From Lingula anatina (lineage: Eukaryota > Brachiopoda > Lingulata > Lingulida > Lingulidae), in NCBI RefSeq assembly GCF_001039355.2, contig NW_019774737.1:1-38151 (forward strand): 38,151 nucleotides of DNA, read 5' to 3'. Each line of letters begins with the position of its first letter. Positions within the stretch are counted from its first letter, which is position 1. The notes below the pieces were generated by a model. The model had not been told where the DNA came from. It saw only the letters and a list, made by a program, of their open reading frames with translations, and ran no database searches. The position numbers and the translations under genes are program-made. Positions 1 to 11,160 of this stretch are shown piece by piece.

Positions 1-789
1 AGAAAATTCTCACAAAAAAAAAAATCTCAAAATGAACAATAATGAAGGCAAAATTAGGATGCTCGACAGACAAAAGTCTCGATAGTCAATTTACCTATTT
101 AAAAAATAATGGTGTGTTCAATAATGCCGAGCGTGTCTCACTAATTGGGCGCGCGCGCGTGCCTTACTCTGACTAACTTGTCCTCAGAATCCTCGCAAGA
201 ATACGTAATCTTGCCCAACAGTGCCCATGTGTGCTCTAGTGGATTTTACAAATGACAAACAATGGATAAACACACACGAACGCTTGGTACCACACCGTTT
301 TAAATGTAACTTTTGTCTTAATTTAAGGTGACATTTGGCGTGATGCATACTCATTTCTTCCCCTCAATTATGAAGCATTTTCCTCTCATCTTCAAACACT
401 TCATTCTCAACAAAGGTTAGAATAACGCACAGTGGGTGCATTATTAACGCACAGTCACTCTCTCCGCCCTGTGCATTAACGCTCATTGTTAATTAATTCT
501 ATGTACCAATCGGTAGACGACTCACAGTGGTGCTATGGCCCTGAGAGGACTGTTCCATGCAAGGTGTCTTTAGATTGGATGGTTTCTTCACGTACGTAAC
601 GGCAGAAGCAAGGATAAAGTTCGATCACATGAAAATTTCGTTACATTCATCTGATTTACTGCTAGTGGTTTAACCTCTTGCGCCACTATAATTCTATACT
701 TAACTCAAGCAATACTGCATCAACGGTTGTTAAAAAAGAATTATAAGGTAAATATTTTTTCACCCGATGCCCAAAACTTACGACTATTC
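1..789. other. Upstream region and presumed 5' UTR/promoter of the Prop1-like gene
   Basis: No open reading frame of note. The stretch at 421-500 is the most structured part: the 11-mer TAACGCACAGT occurs twice (near 423 and 454), an inverted-looking GTGCATTAACG follows, and a TTAATTAATT homeodomain-type core lies near 490. No TATA box or initiator can be assigned with confidence, so the transcription start is unknown. The reading frame of exon 1 stays open upstream to about 727 but contains no ATG before 790, so a further upstream exon cannot be excluded from sequence alone. Confidence 0.4.
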
Positions 790-2086
790 ATGGCAGATGA
801 GCAGCGCGTTCCAGGCTTAGATAGCGAAAAGAAAAAGTGTGACGATTTTGCTGGACTGTATTCCTTAGATTCAACTGCAAGTTCCGCAACAGGAAGAAGC
901 ATGGCTGATCCTTTAGGTAAGTACTAAATGATTTTGATATTTATTTCTTGTCAATAGTTGATCGCTTGCCCAAAAAAATTAATCAAGAGGATTAAAGTAT
1001 CACTGACACATTTCTTACGCGTGCCACAGTCATCTACACACTGGATTCTTTAATGCGTTTATTTGATCGAATGAGATTACCAAAGCAAATCTAACTAGGG
1101 TAAGTTAAATGACCCGTGAGTTGATTTAGCTCAAATTGTAGCAGATTTCTGAGAGGGCTAAGAAGTCATTGCGTGTCACATTTCTAACTTTGATAAGCCC
1201 GATCTTACATATCGTGCTGAGATTATAAACAATAACACGGCGGGATAACTGGAATAATAAGGTGTTAGGCGTCATTCAGAGCATAATGAACATAAGGTGT
1301 TCCTGCAGGTAAAATACCCTCCTGAGGTGACGACGAAATGTTTTATCTTCATTAAACCATTTGGATATTCAGTATCTTTTAGATGAATAACAAAGACGGT
1401 TCGTACAAGTTTTAAGAAACGTACAAGTCTCATATATTTCTTCTCTAAAATGAATCTCCTATCCATCGGAAAGGTGAAAATTAATGCTACGCTATATTTG
1501 GCATTTTCTTTACACCTAAACGCATTGGGTCCAGTAAAAAAGACAGATTTTAATAAATATCATTGTTGAAGTTAAACTGTCTCTGCTGATGCAGGCCCAC
1601 TTGAGAGCTGTGCTAACCCACTACCTCGGTCAGGTATAAGTGGTTTCATCTATCATAATATTTTGTAAAAAAAATATGAAAATAAATGGTATTAAATAAG
1701 CAAACAAATGGATAAAGAAACTGATACCGCCTGGAATTGCATTGAGCCTGGAAATATCCTCTAAAATAGTGCGAAAACAAGATGTTGATTGAGTCACCAT
1801 ATTTTTTATTAAAAACAGAATTAACAATTTATGAATTTAACCTGATTTAAATGATTATCTGGCATTTCAAATGATCTCTTTACTGAAAATAACTAGTTAT
1901 AAACCATTAATGCTTAATTCTTTCTACTTTATATAAAGAGTTTTTCCAAACCTGTGTTGCATTCCCTTTTATATGGATAAATTGTGATCGTTTATTTGAA
2001 AACTTAAGTTATGATGTTACACCACGCTTTGAATCACAATTCATTTTAGAAGTAACTCTAAAACAGATATTAGGGATAAATATATC

Positions 2087-2119
<33 letters not shown>

Positions 2120-5100
2120 ATAAAAAATAGAATTAAATTAAAAAACATAGAAAACTCTAATCTCCCCACAAATATATATAAAAACATTAACAAATATAAT
2201 GGAGACGTTGGATTGTTAACGATTGTATTTAGTTCAAATGGCATTTATTTGTCAACTTCATTTTTCTTCATGAGTTTACCACAATATTTACCCCCATTCG
2301 CCCTTAAAAAATAGGGTATGAAGGAAGCTTTTACTGGCTCGAGGTGATTTTAATTCTAGGAAGTAACAGTGACATCGGGAAAATGTTGATTTGGATAAAC
2401 TGTCTTTAACAAATAAAGAAAGTGAATTTTACATTGAGCATTGAGTAAAAAGAATGGAATTCGTTATAAAAAAATCGGTTTTTAATGGAGTGTTTCACGC
2501 TGATAATTTGACTCCCTTGCCTTTGATTTTAATACACAATTTGACTTGACAACCGGTATACTGAAATTAAGTAAAATTACAAACGATTTGGAATGAAATA
2601 CTAGGCTGAAAATAAATAAACAAATAAATAAGCAAATAAATCATACATTACAGAAGGCGCTTTCAAGAAGTTGAAATCGGACGGCAACGGAACGGCGGGT
2701 TCCATCTCAAGCAGCACGACCGCCCCCGGGCACAACCCTGCAGCCTGCCCCACCCCGGCCCGGCGGCGGCACAGGACGACGTTCACCCAAGAGCAACTCC
2801 AAGAACTGGAGGCGGCGTTTGCCAAGAGCCACTATCCTGATATCTACTGCAGGGAAGAGTTGGCAAGAATAACAAAACTGAACGAAGCTAGAATACAGGT
2901 ATTTCAATATATGGAGCTTTTATGAAAATGATTAGAAATTTTCTTAATGGGTCTCATACGGTGTTTTGGCAAAAAAAAATTTTTTTTTCAGAAATTAAAA
3001 AGTATTTTCAGAAGTCATTGACCGTTATTCTAACGAGTTCCACAGTGATAAAAACTATAAATATATTTTAAAACCTCGTTTAATCGTCTCTTGCCTGGAG
3101 CAAAATAAACGTTTAAACGCATTTCTTCCATTTCACTTCTCGTTAAGAGAAAACATGAAAATTTATGACAATGAAAGGCACGTATATTGTTCTTTCGGTC
3201 TTGATTTTAGTAACATTTTGTCAATTTAAAGATTTTTATTTCTCAAAAGAATCAATCGCATTTCTCCTGATAGTTTACGTACTTGTGTCATACCAATAAA
3301 ATGACTGAAAATGAAAAAAAGCGTCACCAATGAAATAATTCAGTTTCAAATCTACTTTAAAAAAAGTTTCTACAAAAGCAAAATAGTTCAGCGTTTTACA
3401 ATTATCAATTGCCGTTCCTGCGTTTGCAACTGATGCATATATTAGTATTTTACTGACTTAAATCTTCTAATTTGATTTTCAAAGCCAGAATGAGATTTTT
3501 TGTGCTTCTATAGGACTGGATAATATATCATTCATTTTTTTAAATCGAAAAAATGCGATTGCAGATAATTGGTGATTTACAATGAAAGAAATAAGATCTC
3601 ACTCACATATGTGTACAGATGATAATGTCTCCATTGCCAGTTTTCTGTATTAGATTTGGGAAAAGTGGTAAAGAATAACACCACGTTGTTCGAATTCTCA
3701 AGGTACATCTTGTGCATTAAATCCAAAAGAAATGGCTCGTGAGTTGTTAAACCCGGAGGATTTAAAAATTAATGCTCCGCGTCGGTAAGAACGCGCCGGT
3801 TAAGATTTAATTAGTTACCATGTCCTTGAGATCTTTGTGTAAGTGCCAAGTGTTAAAGGAGATAATGAAGACATGCCACTGCCGAACAACAGTTACTTTA
3901 ATATCGGACCACGTATTAAATACAGGGGCGTAACCAGACCATTTAAAATTGTACGCACAGATTTTGAAAATTCCCAGGTACGATTATATTCCTTGAAAAA
4001 TACACTGAATTTATGGAGAATAATATCATGGTTGGCTCAAAAAATTGTACGCACAGTGCATCCGTGCGTATGCCTGGTTACGCCCCTGAAATACTTTTGC
4101 CGCTCAAGTTTACTATGTCTTTTTTTTATTGTCGCTTCCAATTACTTTGATCTTTGTGATTACGCCAAAAAGTTTTTCGATATGCTTTGGAAGTTTTATT
4201 TCGTCCTTGACTTTCCATTTTAATGCACTCTCGCGTTAAGTACATTAATAAGAATGAAACATGCAAACAATTTGATTACTGATTTTTAAAACTTATAGAA
4301 TATTTACAAACTTTGTTGACATTGCCTTTTTTTACTTAACTAGGCAATATCAGTGTTTTCAATGACTCAGCCAAAGGTTCCGTTGACCTGGTCACTTTTC
4401 TTTGATAACATGGAAACCTATAAATTTGTAATTTCTATTGCCGTCTATTTAGTTAAACCGATCTTTGGCCTGGGTTTGCACCTTCCTACGTTCTATAGTA
4501 TGGGTGGTATGGTGTAGTAAGACGAGTAGTGATATCCCATTAGTTCTAATCACTGCTCAAACAACGAGATGAATTAATTTCATAAAACTTGCCTTCTTGG
4601 AAGTCAATTGTTCCTATTGCTTACCATATTCAACCGACTCTTGATCATAATCAAGTTTTGAGGCACAAGTGTGAATCAAGTTAAGAGTTGAAAACTACAG
4701 GGAAGAGACAAAAAAATTCAATTTCGTTCACCAGTTGTGTATTCCACAGGCGAAAGATGCCATGCATTAACCAATGCAATGTTACAATTTCCGCTTCAGT
4801 ATCTCCGGGTCCGAGTTAGTCCCGCTTGCTGTTGCCTTCACTGGGCCGTATTCACTACCATTAGAAGGCCTGTCATTTCCCATTTATTTTCACAACTCCC
4901 TCGAGTCTTCTTGTGAGTATGTTTGAAAAAGAAGACGGTACAAATCGATCCCTAATGAAGTCGGGGATTCGATCGGGCAGACAGGATAGCAATTAAAATG
5001 TCATCCCCATCTTGTTCTCCCCCAGATGATGGTCCCAGACTGAGAGGAATTTGCTTTCAATTAGTGACCCCATTGTTAATTAATCAACGGGAGTTAATTG

Positions 5101-8100
5101 ATTAATGTCAGTAAATTGAAATTTATGTGTTGCGTTGGATTTTTTTTGTTATCCATAGATTAAAAACCTATTTTCAAAAGTCGGAATGCATCTTCAAAAT
5201 GGCCCTTCTTTAGATGAAGCATGTTCCCTAATATACATTAGATGCAGAGGATAAAAGTTTGTGGAACTTTGCATACTGTTATCTAATGGTTCCAACAAAA
5301 CTTGCAAAATTATGTCTAGCCAACGAATTCTAGATATTGTTTACTCAAATCCAAACATTATGTCTAATGTTAATTTATTTAAAGCATAAAATAAAGATAA
5401 TTATACTATATACATACTTCATATAAAAATTGAACGCAATGTTGATTTGATTATCCCCACGCTCCAATTTATTCTTAGCTATGCGGACAAAAGAGGCGCC
5501 GTGCTGGTTTTTTTCACAATTCTTGTCCGCCTGGCGAGCGGTAAGGAATACGGTAGCAGGTGTTATACATGAATTTGCCTTCGTATGGTAATACAGCCTT
5601 GCATCGGTGATAATTGAACACTTGAATCATGTCCCAAATGAAGGAGAAATGTCAATTGAAACACTAATCAAATTACCAGAATTTCCATATTTAACTAATA
5701 CCTCAGCGAGTCGAGAAGCTCTTCGGATTGGCTAAACTAAACTTGAGGCACAGCGTGGAGGCGAGTCTGTTCCCTTTCATCAGAGCTAGGGAGTTATTTT
5801 AGCCATTTGCTTTTATGTTTATGTTCCATTTATCTATCTAATGTTTGTTTATTTTTTCTGTCTACTTTTTCATTTCCCCTGAACAGAAATATTTGAAATA
5901 TTTTTTTGGTCTTGCTTCAAGGATTCAGTATTAGAAATGTGTATCCTATTGAATACAAAAAGTGGCAAGGAATCTTGAAAATAGAAATGCAGTTAAATGG
6001 GTGAAAAAATGACATATCACCTCAGTGCCAGATAATAGACAAGGAAGACTACACATCTGCTTAAAAGTCAATTAGTTCGACATTCAGAGAGACACGGAAA
6101 AAATCTGAGGAAAGCAAAAAAATTGAAATCCAAATCCTTCTCTTCACACTGAACTAATTTTAACTTAGTAAGAGATACGTACGACAATTCAATTTTTCAA
6201 ATCAAGAGAAATTTACGTTCTTTACCACGTACCATCCAGTCCGAAAATGTAATTTATGCGGATCACTTCTTCTATACTCTGGTAAATTTATTAGATTTTC
6301 TGAAGTTGTACCTTGTCCTTTCGTTTCCATTCTTACAAGCATTCCATTAACCCTCCCCGAGGGTGAAGACTTGTATTCCTCAACAAGTTAACAATGAAGT
6401 AAACTAAATTACAGTAGTGTAGATGGCAACGTTTCAATCCCCCAGGTAAGATTACATACAATAGCATTAGATATCAATTGTTTGTGGATGGTACTTGTAC
6501 AAATCTCGACCATTTTCGGCTCTGCCTCGATTTCTTCACCCACTGCCATGGATCTCCACTTGATGATCTCGAGTCCAGCGGATTAGAGGATTTAAGAAGA
6601 ATTTACCTGCAAGCAGTAGTTTTATTGATATCTGCCAATTATCTACTTATTGTAGAGATCTAGCAAAAGTGGACATGTTTTGATGACTAAAGTACAGTGA
6701 TATTTCAGATGGTTCTGTTGCCGGTACAAGGTATCAATAACCATGATAAGCGTACGTCGAATAATAAGTTTCGTCGAAAAAAATTCAGTTACCACCGATA
6801 AAACAAAATGGAACCACACTTGACTTTGATGCCAATGATGTTTCCCCTAATCGCATGGACCAGAGAGTGTAAATTTTATTTGCTTGAAATCCCTGCCCAT
6901 TGATGTATATCCTGCACTTAGTTCTGGTTCGCATGAGTTAAGAATTATAAAAGATTGAAGACAAGCTTGGTGACTGCACTTATCACCATCAGAGTATAGA
7001 AAAAACAAAACCGATGACGTAAGGAGGTTCATCTCATCCAACAAGGGACGTGTAAGAACAACCTATATTAAAGTTGCAAAAGATGCGATGTTCACCATGA
7101 AACAACAACAACAATGATAATAGTGATGGAATGATAAAAAGTCAGATAGGAAAACGAAAGAAAGCTTCTTAATGTATTATGCAATGGATCTAACAGTTAT
7201 AAGTTCGTATTTTGTAAATAAATCGTAACACACAATGCATAGCATTCTTCACTTTTAATATTCTAAAATTTGAGTTGAGTTGAGTGTAATCATAGTTTAT
7301 TCCTAGCGATAGTCGATCTGCCAAATATATGACATACTGTATATTATGCCGATATAGCTGAATATGTAAATGCAAGGAATAAAGTTCCAATCTAATTTTG
7401 GTTAAAGGTACACTGAACCCATTTGAAATCTCAAAGTCATATTTTCTATGTCTACGAGACATGTCCTTCAGAGCGTCCAAGCTTTTCCAATTCAGACAGA
7501 AAAATCTATAAAACCCCTCAAATAAGAGTAACTGTCGTCGATGGTTCCTTCTGAAATGTACAGGAAGACACTGTGTTTTAAATGACTCACCAGTCATTTA
7601 GAACTAAACCAGTGAATTAAAAATGGAATTCAAGGGCAGGGCCTGGTCGACCAAAGACTAGCGAGAAGTAAAAAGTAGTTTTTTCCCGACGAAATCCCGT
7701 GTACAGTATCTTTAATTTTTAAAAGAAAATCACAGAAATCGTATTTAAAGGTAATACGCTTAATATGTGCTCGATCACCCAACGTCAGAATTGCGCATTC
7801 CATGCATATACATATAAATTAAGATAGCAATAAAGCTATCGTCGTATCATGATATGCGTGCGTACCTATTGTAGATAGAGTATCAAAGCATCACATTAAA
7901 TGCAAATACTGTTAAAATGTAGCGAAAACAGGTGACAGGAATTTACACAGTATAATGTACACATTGTTGTACATAGATTTAACGGAAATAGACAATTTTA
8001 TGTGTTTTAAACCTTAAAAGCGTACTTGTGTTTCAAATGCATTCTTTTTTTGGGGGTCCCGGGTGTGATTTGTTTAATATTTTATTTTATTATTTTACAA

Positions 8101-8327
8101 TGATACTTTTGAATGAATTAATAAATAAATATAAATATAAATTTCCATATTAAAGAAGCTCTTCGGATTGGCTAAACTAAATCTGAGGCACAGCGTGGAG
8201 ACAAGTCTGTTTCCTTCGAACAGAGCTAGAGAGTTTTTTTAGCCATTTACTTTTATGTTTATATTCCATTAATCTGTCAAATGTTTGTTTATTTTTTTAT
8301 TTATCTATTCATCCATTTGCCCTGTAA

Positions 8328-8358
<31 letters not shown>

Positions 8359-10609
8359 ATACCATTACAGAAAGTAATAATTAAAAGTATTGTGTTTTTG
8401 AATATTACAGTGTTGTCCAGCTAACATCATCACATTCTTGTCATGTACATGCCTGTTTTTAAAGGAAAATGGATAGAACAGTCCGTTTATTATATTAGTT
8501 TTTAAGAAGGGTTAAAATTGTCTCTTGTACGTAGGTTAGACAGCAATATTGATGAAAGATTTATATAAAATATGAGAAGAGATTTTCGTAAAAGTGACAT
8601 TAAACGTCAAATTGGATAATTAAATGAAAAAGGGGCGAGAGGGAGGTTCCTTATATCTGAGTCTGTGAAAAGTCCATCACTTAATGCGTTTCTCAAATTT
8701 CCAGGTGTGGTTTCAAAACCGTCGCGCAAAATACCGCAAACAAGAGAAGCAGCTGGCCAAGTCTCTGTCTCCGGTCATCCCGACCTGTAACTCTATGATG
8801 CGTAACATCTACCCGACAACGTCGCGGGGTTACCCCTATCCCACGCACGCCAACATGAACAGTATGAGCGCTATGAACCGCTACCCACAGATGCCAGGGT
8901 CGTCGTACCCGTCCATGGCTCAGTTCTCCAGCATGCCAGGCCCCCCGGGAAATATCTCTAGTATATCTAATATACCCAACATCTCCAACATCACACCTGG
9001 GATGCAGAGGCAGCAGCTCTCCATGGCAACGGATTACAATCTGGTAAGGATCTTTTGTCCACCCTCGCTACCTGTGAAATACATGTTCGAAGTGTTGTAA
9101 TTTTGTCCAGGTATAAGTTTATTTTGCCGGGACTGTGATATATGGCAATGTTTACAATTCAAGCAATGTTTTTTTACCTAGACTTAATCAGATAAGTATC
9201 TAATTGATACAATTATCGACCCCAAATGGTGACAGATGATTAAATAAATAGATACGATATGAAATATCATAATGAAAACATTTTCTGATGTTATAGTATT
9301 TAATAAATTTGATAAGAAAAAGCTTGTGAGGGACGAAATGGCTTTACAATTTCCACCAGCAGTTCGGCTGGATGTATCAGGCTTGCCATATAAATAACTT
9401 TGAGTGTGCAGTGGATTTTTATCTTCACTGTGAGCGTAAAACGTTTTCATAACGTGATTATCTGGTTGTTAAAGGGATAATAACTCTTCGTATGAGATCT
9501 ATATTTCACAATAAAAACATTGTGAACAACTCATAGAAAAATGATATACCACAAAAACGGCAGTTATACATGTAGCTATTATTCTGATATCTGAGCTTGT
9601 CTTTCGACCACGTGACCTCCATTGATGGCTATACTGTGTTATAATCTCTTAAGAGATTATAACAAAAAAAAACTTTTTAGAAAAAAACCAGGGACTAACT
9701 TTGAATGCAAAAATGGATTCATTAACCATTGGTAAGTATGGGAAAATTGTTGTTACTCCAGGAAAATTCATTTTTTGTCCAAAGCGAAGAGTTTTTATCC
9801 CTTTAAATTTAAAACTAGAAAAGCACTCCGAGAGCGCAGATCTCCGCCAAGGCAGCAAAGTCTCCACCCAATGCCGTTTCACCCCTAAATTTTCATTACC
9901 TCCGCCAAGGAGGTTATGTTTTCTTCTATAATGATTTAGTTTTTTTATTTTTTATTTTTGATTATTGATTGATTATTGATTATTGATTGATTATTGAGCT
10001 AATCATCTGTTCCTTGGCCCACTTCTGACAGTTCCTGAAAATTTCATCAAAATCGGTCCATAACTTTTTGAGTTATGTTGATGACAGACAAACAAACAAA
10101 CAAACAAACAGGGGTGAAAACATAACCTCCTTGCCGGAGGTAATAAAGTGCACAAAAATAATTTTGAATAAATCAGCATGTCAAATTCTCAGTTTGAATT
10201 TGTCTCAAAATATTTCGATTTGGGACAGAGCTTGAGCCCATTTTTTAAAACCTGATCTTTGTTTTAGTATATGATTGCATTTTGATTACTTGAATTTTTT
10301 TTTTGGTTTATAGTTACATTTTTCAGAAAATACAAAAAAATTGATTTGTTAGACTGAAGTTCCAAGATACATTTACCCTTGCCAGGCATAAACGTAAAGC
10401 CTAATAATAACTTACAATTGCTTCGCGAATGGAGCAATCCATCCATGAAAAAAAAATCAACATATTTGCACGAGAAAAACGTTTCTCAGCTAATTGATTC
10501 TTCGTTTCAGGAGCTCCACGAGGACGACTGGTATAACAAGAGTCTGACTGCACTGCGCATGAACAACCCCCACCCCTCTCTAGCTAACACACTGCAGTAC
10601 CAAACGTAA
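790..10609 (+). CDS. prop1: Prop1-like paired-class homeodomain transcription factor (4 exons, 269 aa)
   Basis: Exons 790-916, 2654-2898, 8705-9043 and 10511-10609 (stop 10607-10609) join in phases 1, 0, 0 to give 269 residues; human PROP1 has 226. The homeodomain spans residues 79-138: RRRHRTTF start, HYPDI in helix 1-2, [20 protein letters not shown] in helix 3, with glutamine at homeodomain position 50 (Q128) and the invariant W-F-x-N. The intron between homeodomain positions 46 and 47 is the classic site for PRD-class genes. RRRHRTTF plus RAKYRKQE favours Prop over Prrx or Alx. The N-terminal 78 residues are acidic then S/T-rich; residues 139-237 are rich in M, P, S, N and Y. In vertebrates PROP1 acts in the nucleus in pituitary development; the role here is inferred only. 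The start ATG was chosen as the only in-frame one upstream (+4 G). The best alternative is another Prd-class Q50 gene. Confidence 0.9.
917..2653. other. Prop1-like intron 1
   Basis: A 1.74-kb AT-rich intron in phase 1 with donor GTAAGT. It holds a 28-base poly(A) run at 2091-2118 followed by A-rich degenerate sequence, and AAAT-type repeats at 2609-2641 against the acceptor. The open frames on either strand here look like chance frames. Confidence 0.6.
2091..2118 (+). repeat. Poly(A) tract of 28 bases
   Basis: Uninterrupted run of A followed by an A-rich stretch to about 2150. It may be a homopolymer microsatellite or the tail of an old retroposed element; no body of such an element is recognisable upstream. 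Confidence 0.85.
2654..2898 (+). CDS. prop1: Prop1-like exon 2: linker and homeodomain helices 1 to early 3
   Basis: The acceptor TTACAG precedes 2654 and the donor GTATTT follows 2898. The exon encodes residues 43-124, from a Ser/Thr/Pro-rich linker into the basic RRRHR homeodomain arm and ending at EARIQ. It is far more GC-rich than its surroundings. The acceptor is unusual: instead of a polypyrimidine tract, an AAAT-type repeat (about 2609-2641) occupies the upstream 40 bases, so recognition may depend on the exon. Confidence 0.9.
3923..4088. mobile_element. hAT-like MITE with perfect 15-bp terminal inverted repeats
   Basis: The ends CAGGGGCGTAACCAG (3923-3937) and CTGGTTACGCCCCTG (4074-4088) are perfect inverted repeats and begin CAGGGG, a common hAT terminus. 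A 5-bp direct repeat AAATA sits flush against both ends (3918-3922 and 4089-4093) and may be what remains of a target-site duplication; hAT usually makes 8 bp. The 12-mer TTGTACGCACAG occurs twice inside (3949-3960 and 4045-4056). At 166 bp with no transposase it is non-autonomous. A chance open frame runs through it. Confidence 0.75.
5714..5857 (+). repeat. Interspersed repeat, copy 1 (about 144 bp)
   Basis: Closely similar along its length to 8154-8297, sharing blocks such as AGAAGCTCTTCGGATTGG, GAGGCACAGCGTGGAG and TTTTATGTTTAT. The two copies differ mainly by substitutions. No terminal inverted repeats were found, so class is undetermined. Similarity may continue weakly to about 5885. Confidence 0.75.
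8154..8297 (+). repeat. Interspersed repeat, copy 2 (about 144 bp)
   Basis: Second copy of the repeat at 5714-5857, same orientation, 2.4 kb downstream in the same intron. It is followed after a short CCATTTGCCCTGT segment by an AAAT microsatellite at 8326-8360. A short repeat ending in a simple-sequence tail resembles a SINE-like retroposon, but no Pol III A or B box was recognised. Confidence 0.75.
8326..8360 (+). repeat. (AAAT)n microsatellite
   Basis: About eight tandem AAAT units directly downstream of interspersed-repeat copy 2, possibly the tail of that element. Confidence 0.9.
8705..9043 (+). CDS. prop1: Prop1-like exon 3: recognition helix and transactivation-type region
   Basis: The acceptor TTCCAG ends at 8704 and the donor GTAAGG begins at 9044, both phase 0. 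The exon begins [20 protein letters not shown], which completes homeodomain helix 3, and continues through a low-complexity segment with repeated M, N, S and P (residues 139-237), including tandem ISN-type repeats near residues 212-221. High GC and biased codons support coding status. Confidence 0.9.
9637..9664. repeat. Perfect 28-bp palindrome
   Basis: Two half-sites TGTTATAATCTCTT and AAGAGATTATAACA meet with no spacer. It could form a cruciform, or be fused ends of a terminal-inverted-repeat element; no matching end was seen nearby. Confidence 0.8.
9895..10144. mobile_element. 250-bp non-autonomous element with 29-bp terminal inverted repeats
   Basis: The left end (9895-9923, ATTACCTCCGCCAAGGAGG...) and the right end (10116-10144, ...CCTTGCCGGAGGTAAT) are inverted repeats matching at 28 of 29 positions. 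The interior holds imperfect GATTATT tandem units (9960-9997), a segment ending GAGTTATGTTGATGACAGAC, and a (CAAA)n tract at 10088-10110 before GGGGTGAAAACATAACCTCC. I recall ends of this type as common repeats in marine invertebrate genomes, but cannot name the family. No clear target-site duplication and no coding capacity. Function is not implied. Confidence 0.75.
10511..10609 (+). CDS. prop1: Prop1-like exon 4: C-terminal 32 residues with an OAR-like core
   Basis: The acceptor TTTCAG ends at 10510. The exon encodes residues 238-269, containing [15 protein letters not shown] and ending LQYQT, then TAA. SLTALRM resembles the core of the OAR motif (S-I-x-x-L-R) found at the C-terminus of many paired-class factors. 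Confidence 0.88.
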   Translation, partial: ELHEDDWYNKSLTALRMNNPHPSLANTLQYQT

Positions 10610-11160
10610 TTCGACTTAGGGAAAGTATTTCAAAAGCTGCAGTACAGCTTCACACGAATTTTACTTATTTTGAAATAAATTAAATTGTGCTTCCAATAAC
10701 CCGAAAATGTTGATGATTTTATGTGCAATAGAACATAAGAACAGGCATTCAACAAAGCGTTGATAGAAATACGTGTCTCAGTACATGTATGTGAATATAG
10801 TTCTCCTATATCAGTGCCAATTTTAGTGCTGTTTTCTTTATGGACAAAAATGACGCCGCTCAGTTGTTTGTTGTGCAGTTTGCATCATACATAATTCATA
10901 TATATTTAAAAAAGTAAAACTTTGCACAATTTATATCAATGATGTCATACTCTGATTATTTGTGTGACATGGACATAATGTATTTACATAGACTAATAAT
11001 GCACTCATATTCCAAAGCATGATTATGGATATTCTTATTGGATATTTTGCAAATCTATTTGTAGAGCACATGCTTTATGTGTTTTTATTTATTCGATATC
11101 CCAAGATGATGTTATTTATTGTTTATGTTTAAAAAGGTGCAATAAAATTAATTCAGTCTT
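10610..11160 (+). other. Prop1-like 3' UTR with candidate polyadenylation signals
   Basis: AATAAA occurs at 10674-10679 and again at 11141-11146; the second is followed by T-rich sequence as expected for cleavage. Which site is used cannot be decided here. Confidence 0.5.

Larger units (their letters stand above)
2899..8704. other. Prop1-like intron 2
   Basis: A 5.8-kb phase-0 intron that splits the homeodomain. It contains a hAT-like MITE (3923-4088), two copies of an interspersed repeat (5714-5857 and 8154-8297), an AAAT microsatellite (8326-8360) and a dense cluster of TAAT cores at 5073-5106. No other coding exon could be supported; longer frames on the minus strand (7190-7597) lack homology and splice context. 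Confidence 0.6.
9044..10510. other. Prop1-like intron 3
   Basis: A 1.47-kb phase-0 intron. It contains a perfect 28-bp palindrome (9637-9664), a 250-bp terminal-inverted-repeat element (9895-10144), and just before that element a segment (about 9832-9870) that repeats the CTCCGCCAAGG motif of the element's end. No coding exon was found. Confidence 0.6.

Noticed and set aside
3843-4223. 126-codon plus-strand frame
   Set aside because: It runs straight through the hAT-like MITE, so it is a chance frame.
7190-7597. 135-codon open frame on the minus strand in Prop1-like intron 2
   Set aside because: No homology recognised and composition is that of chance AT-rich sequence.
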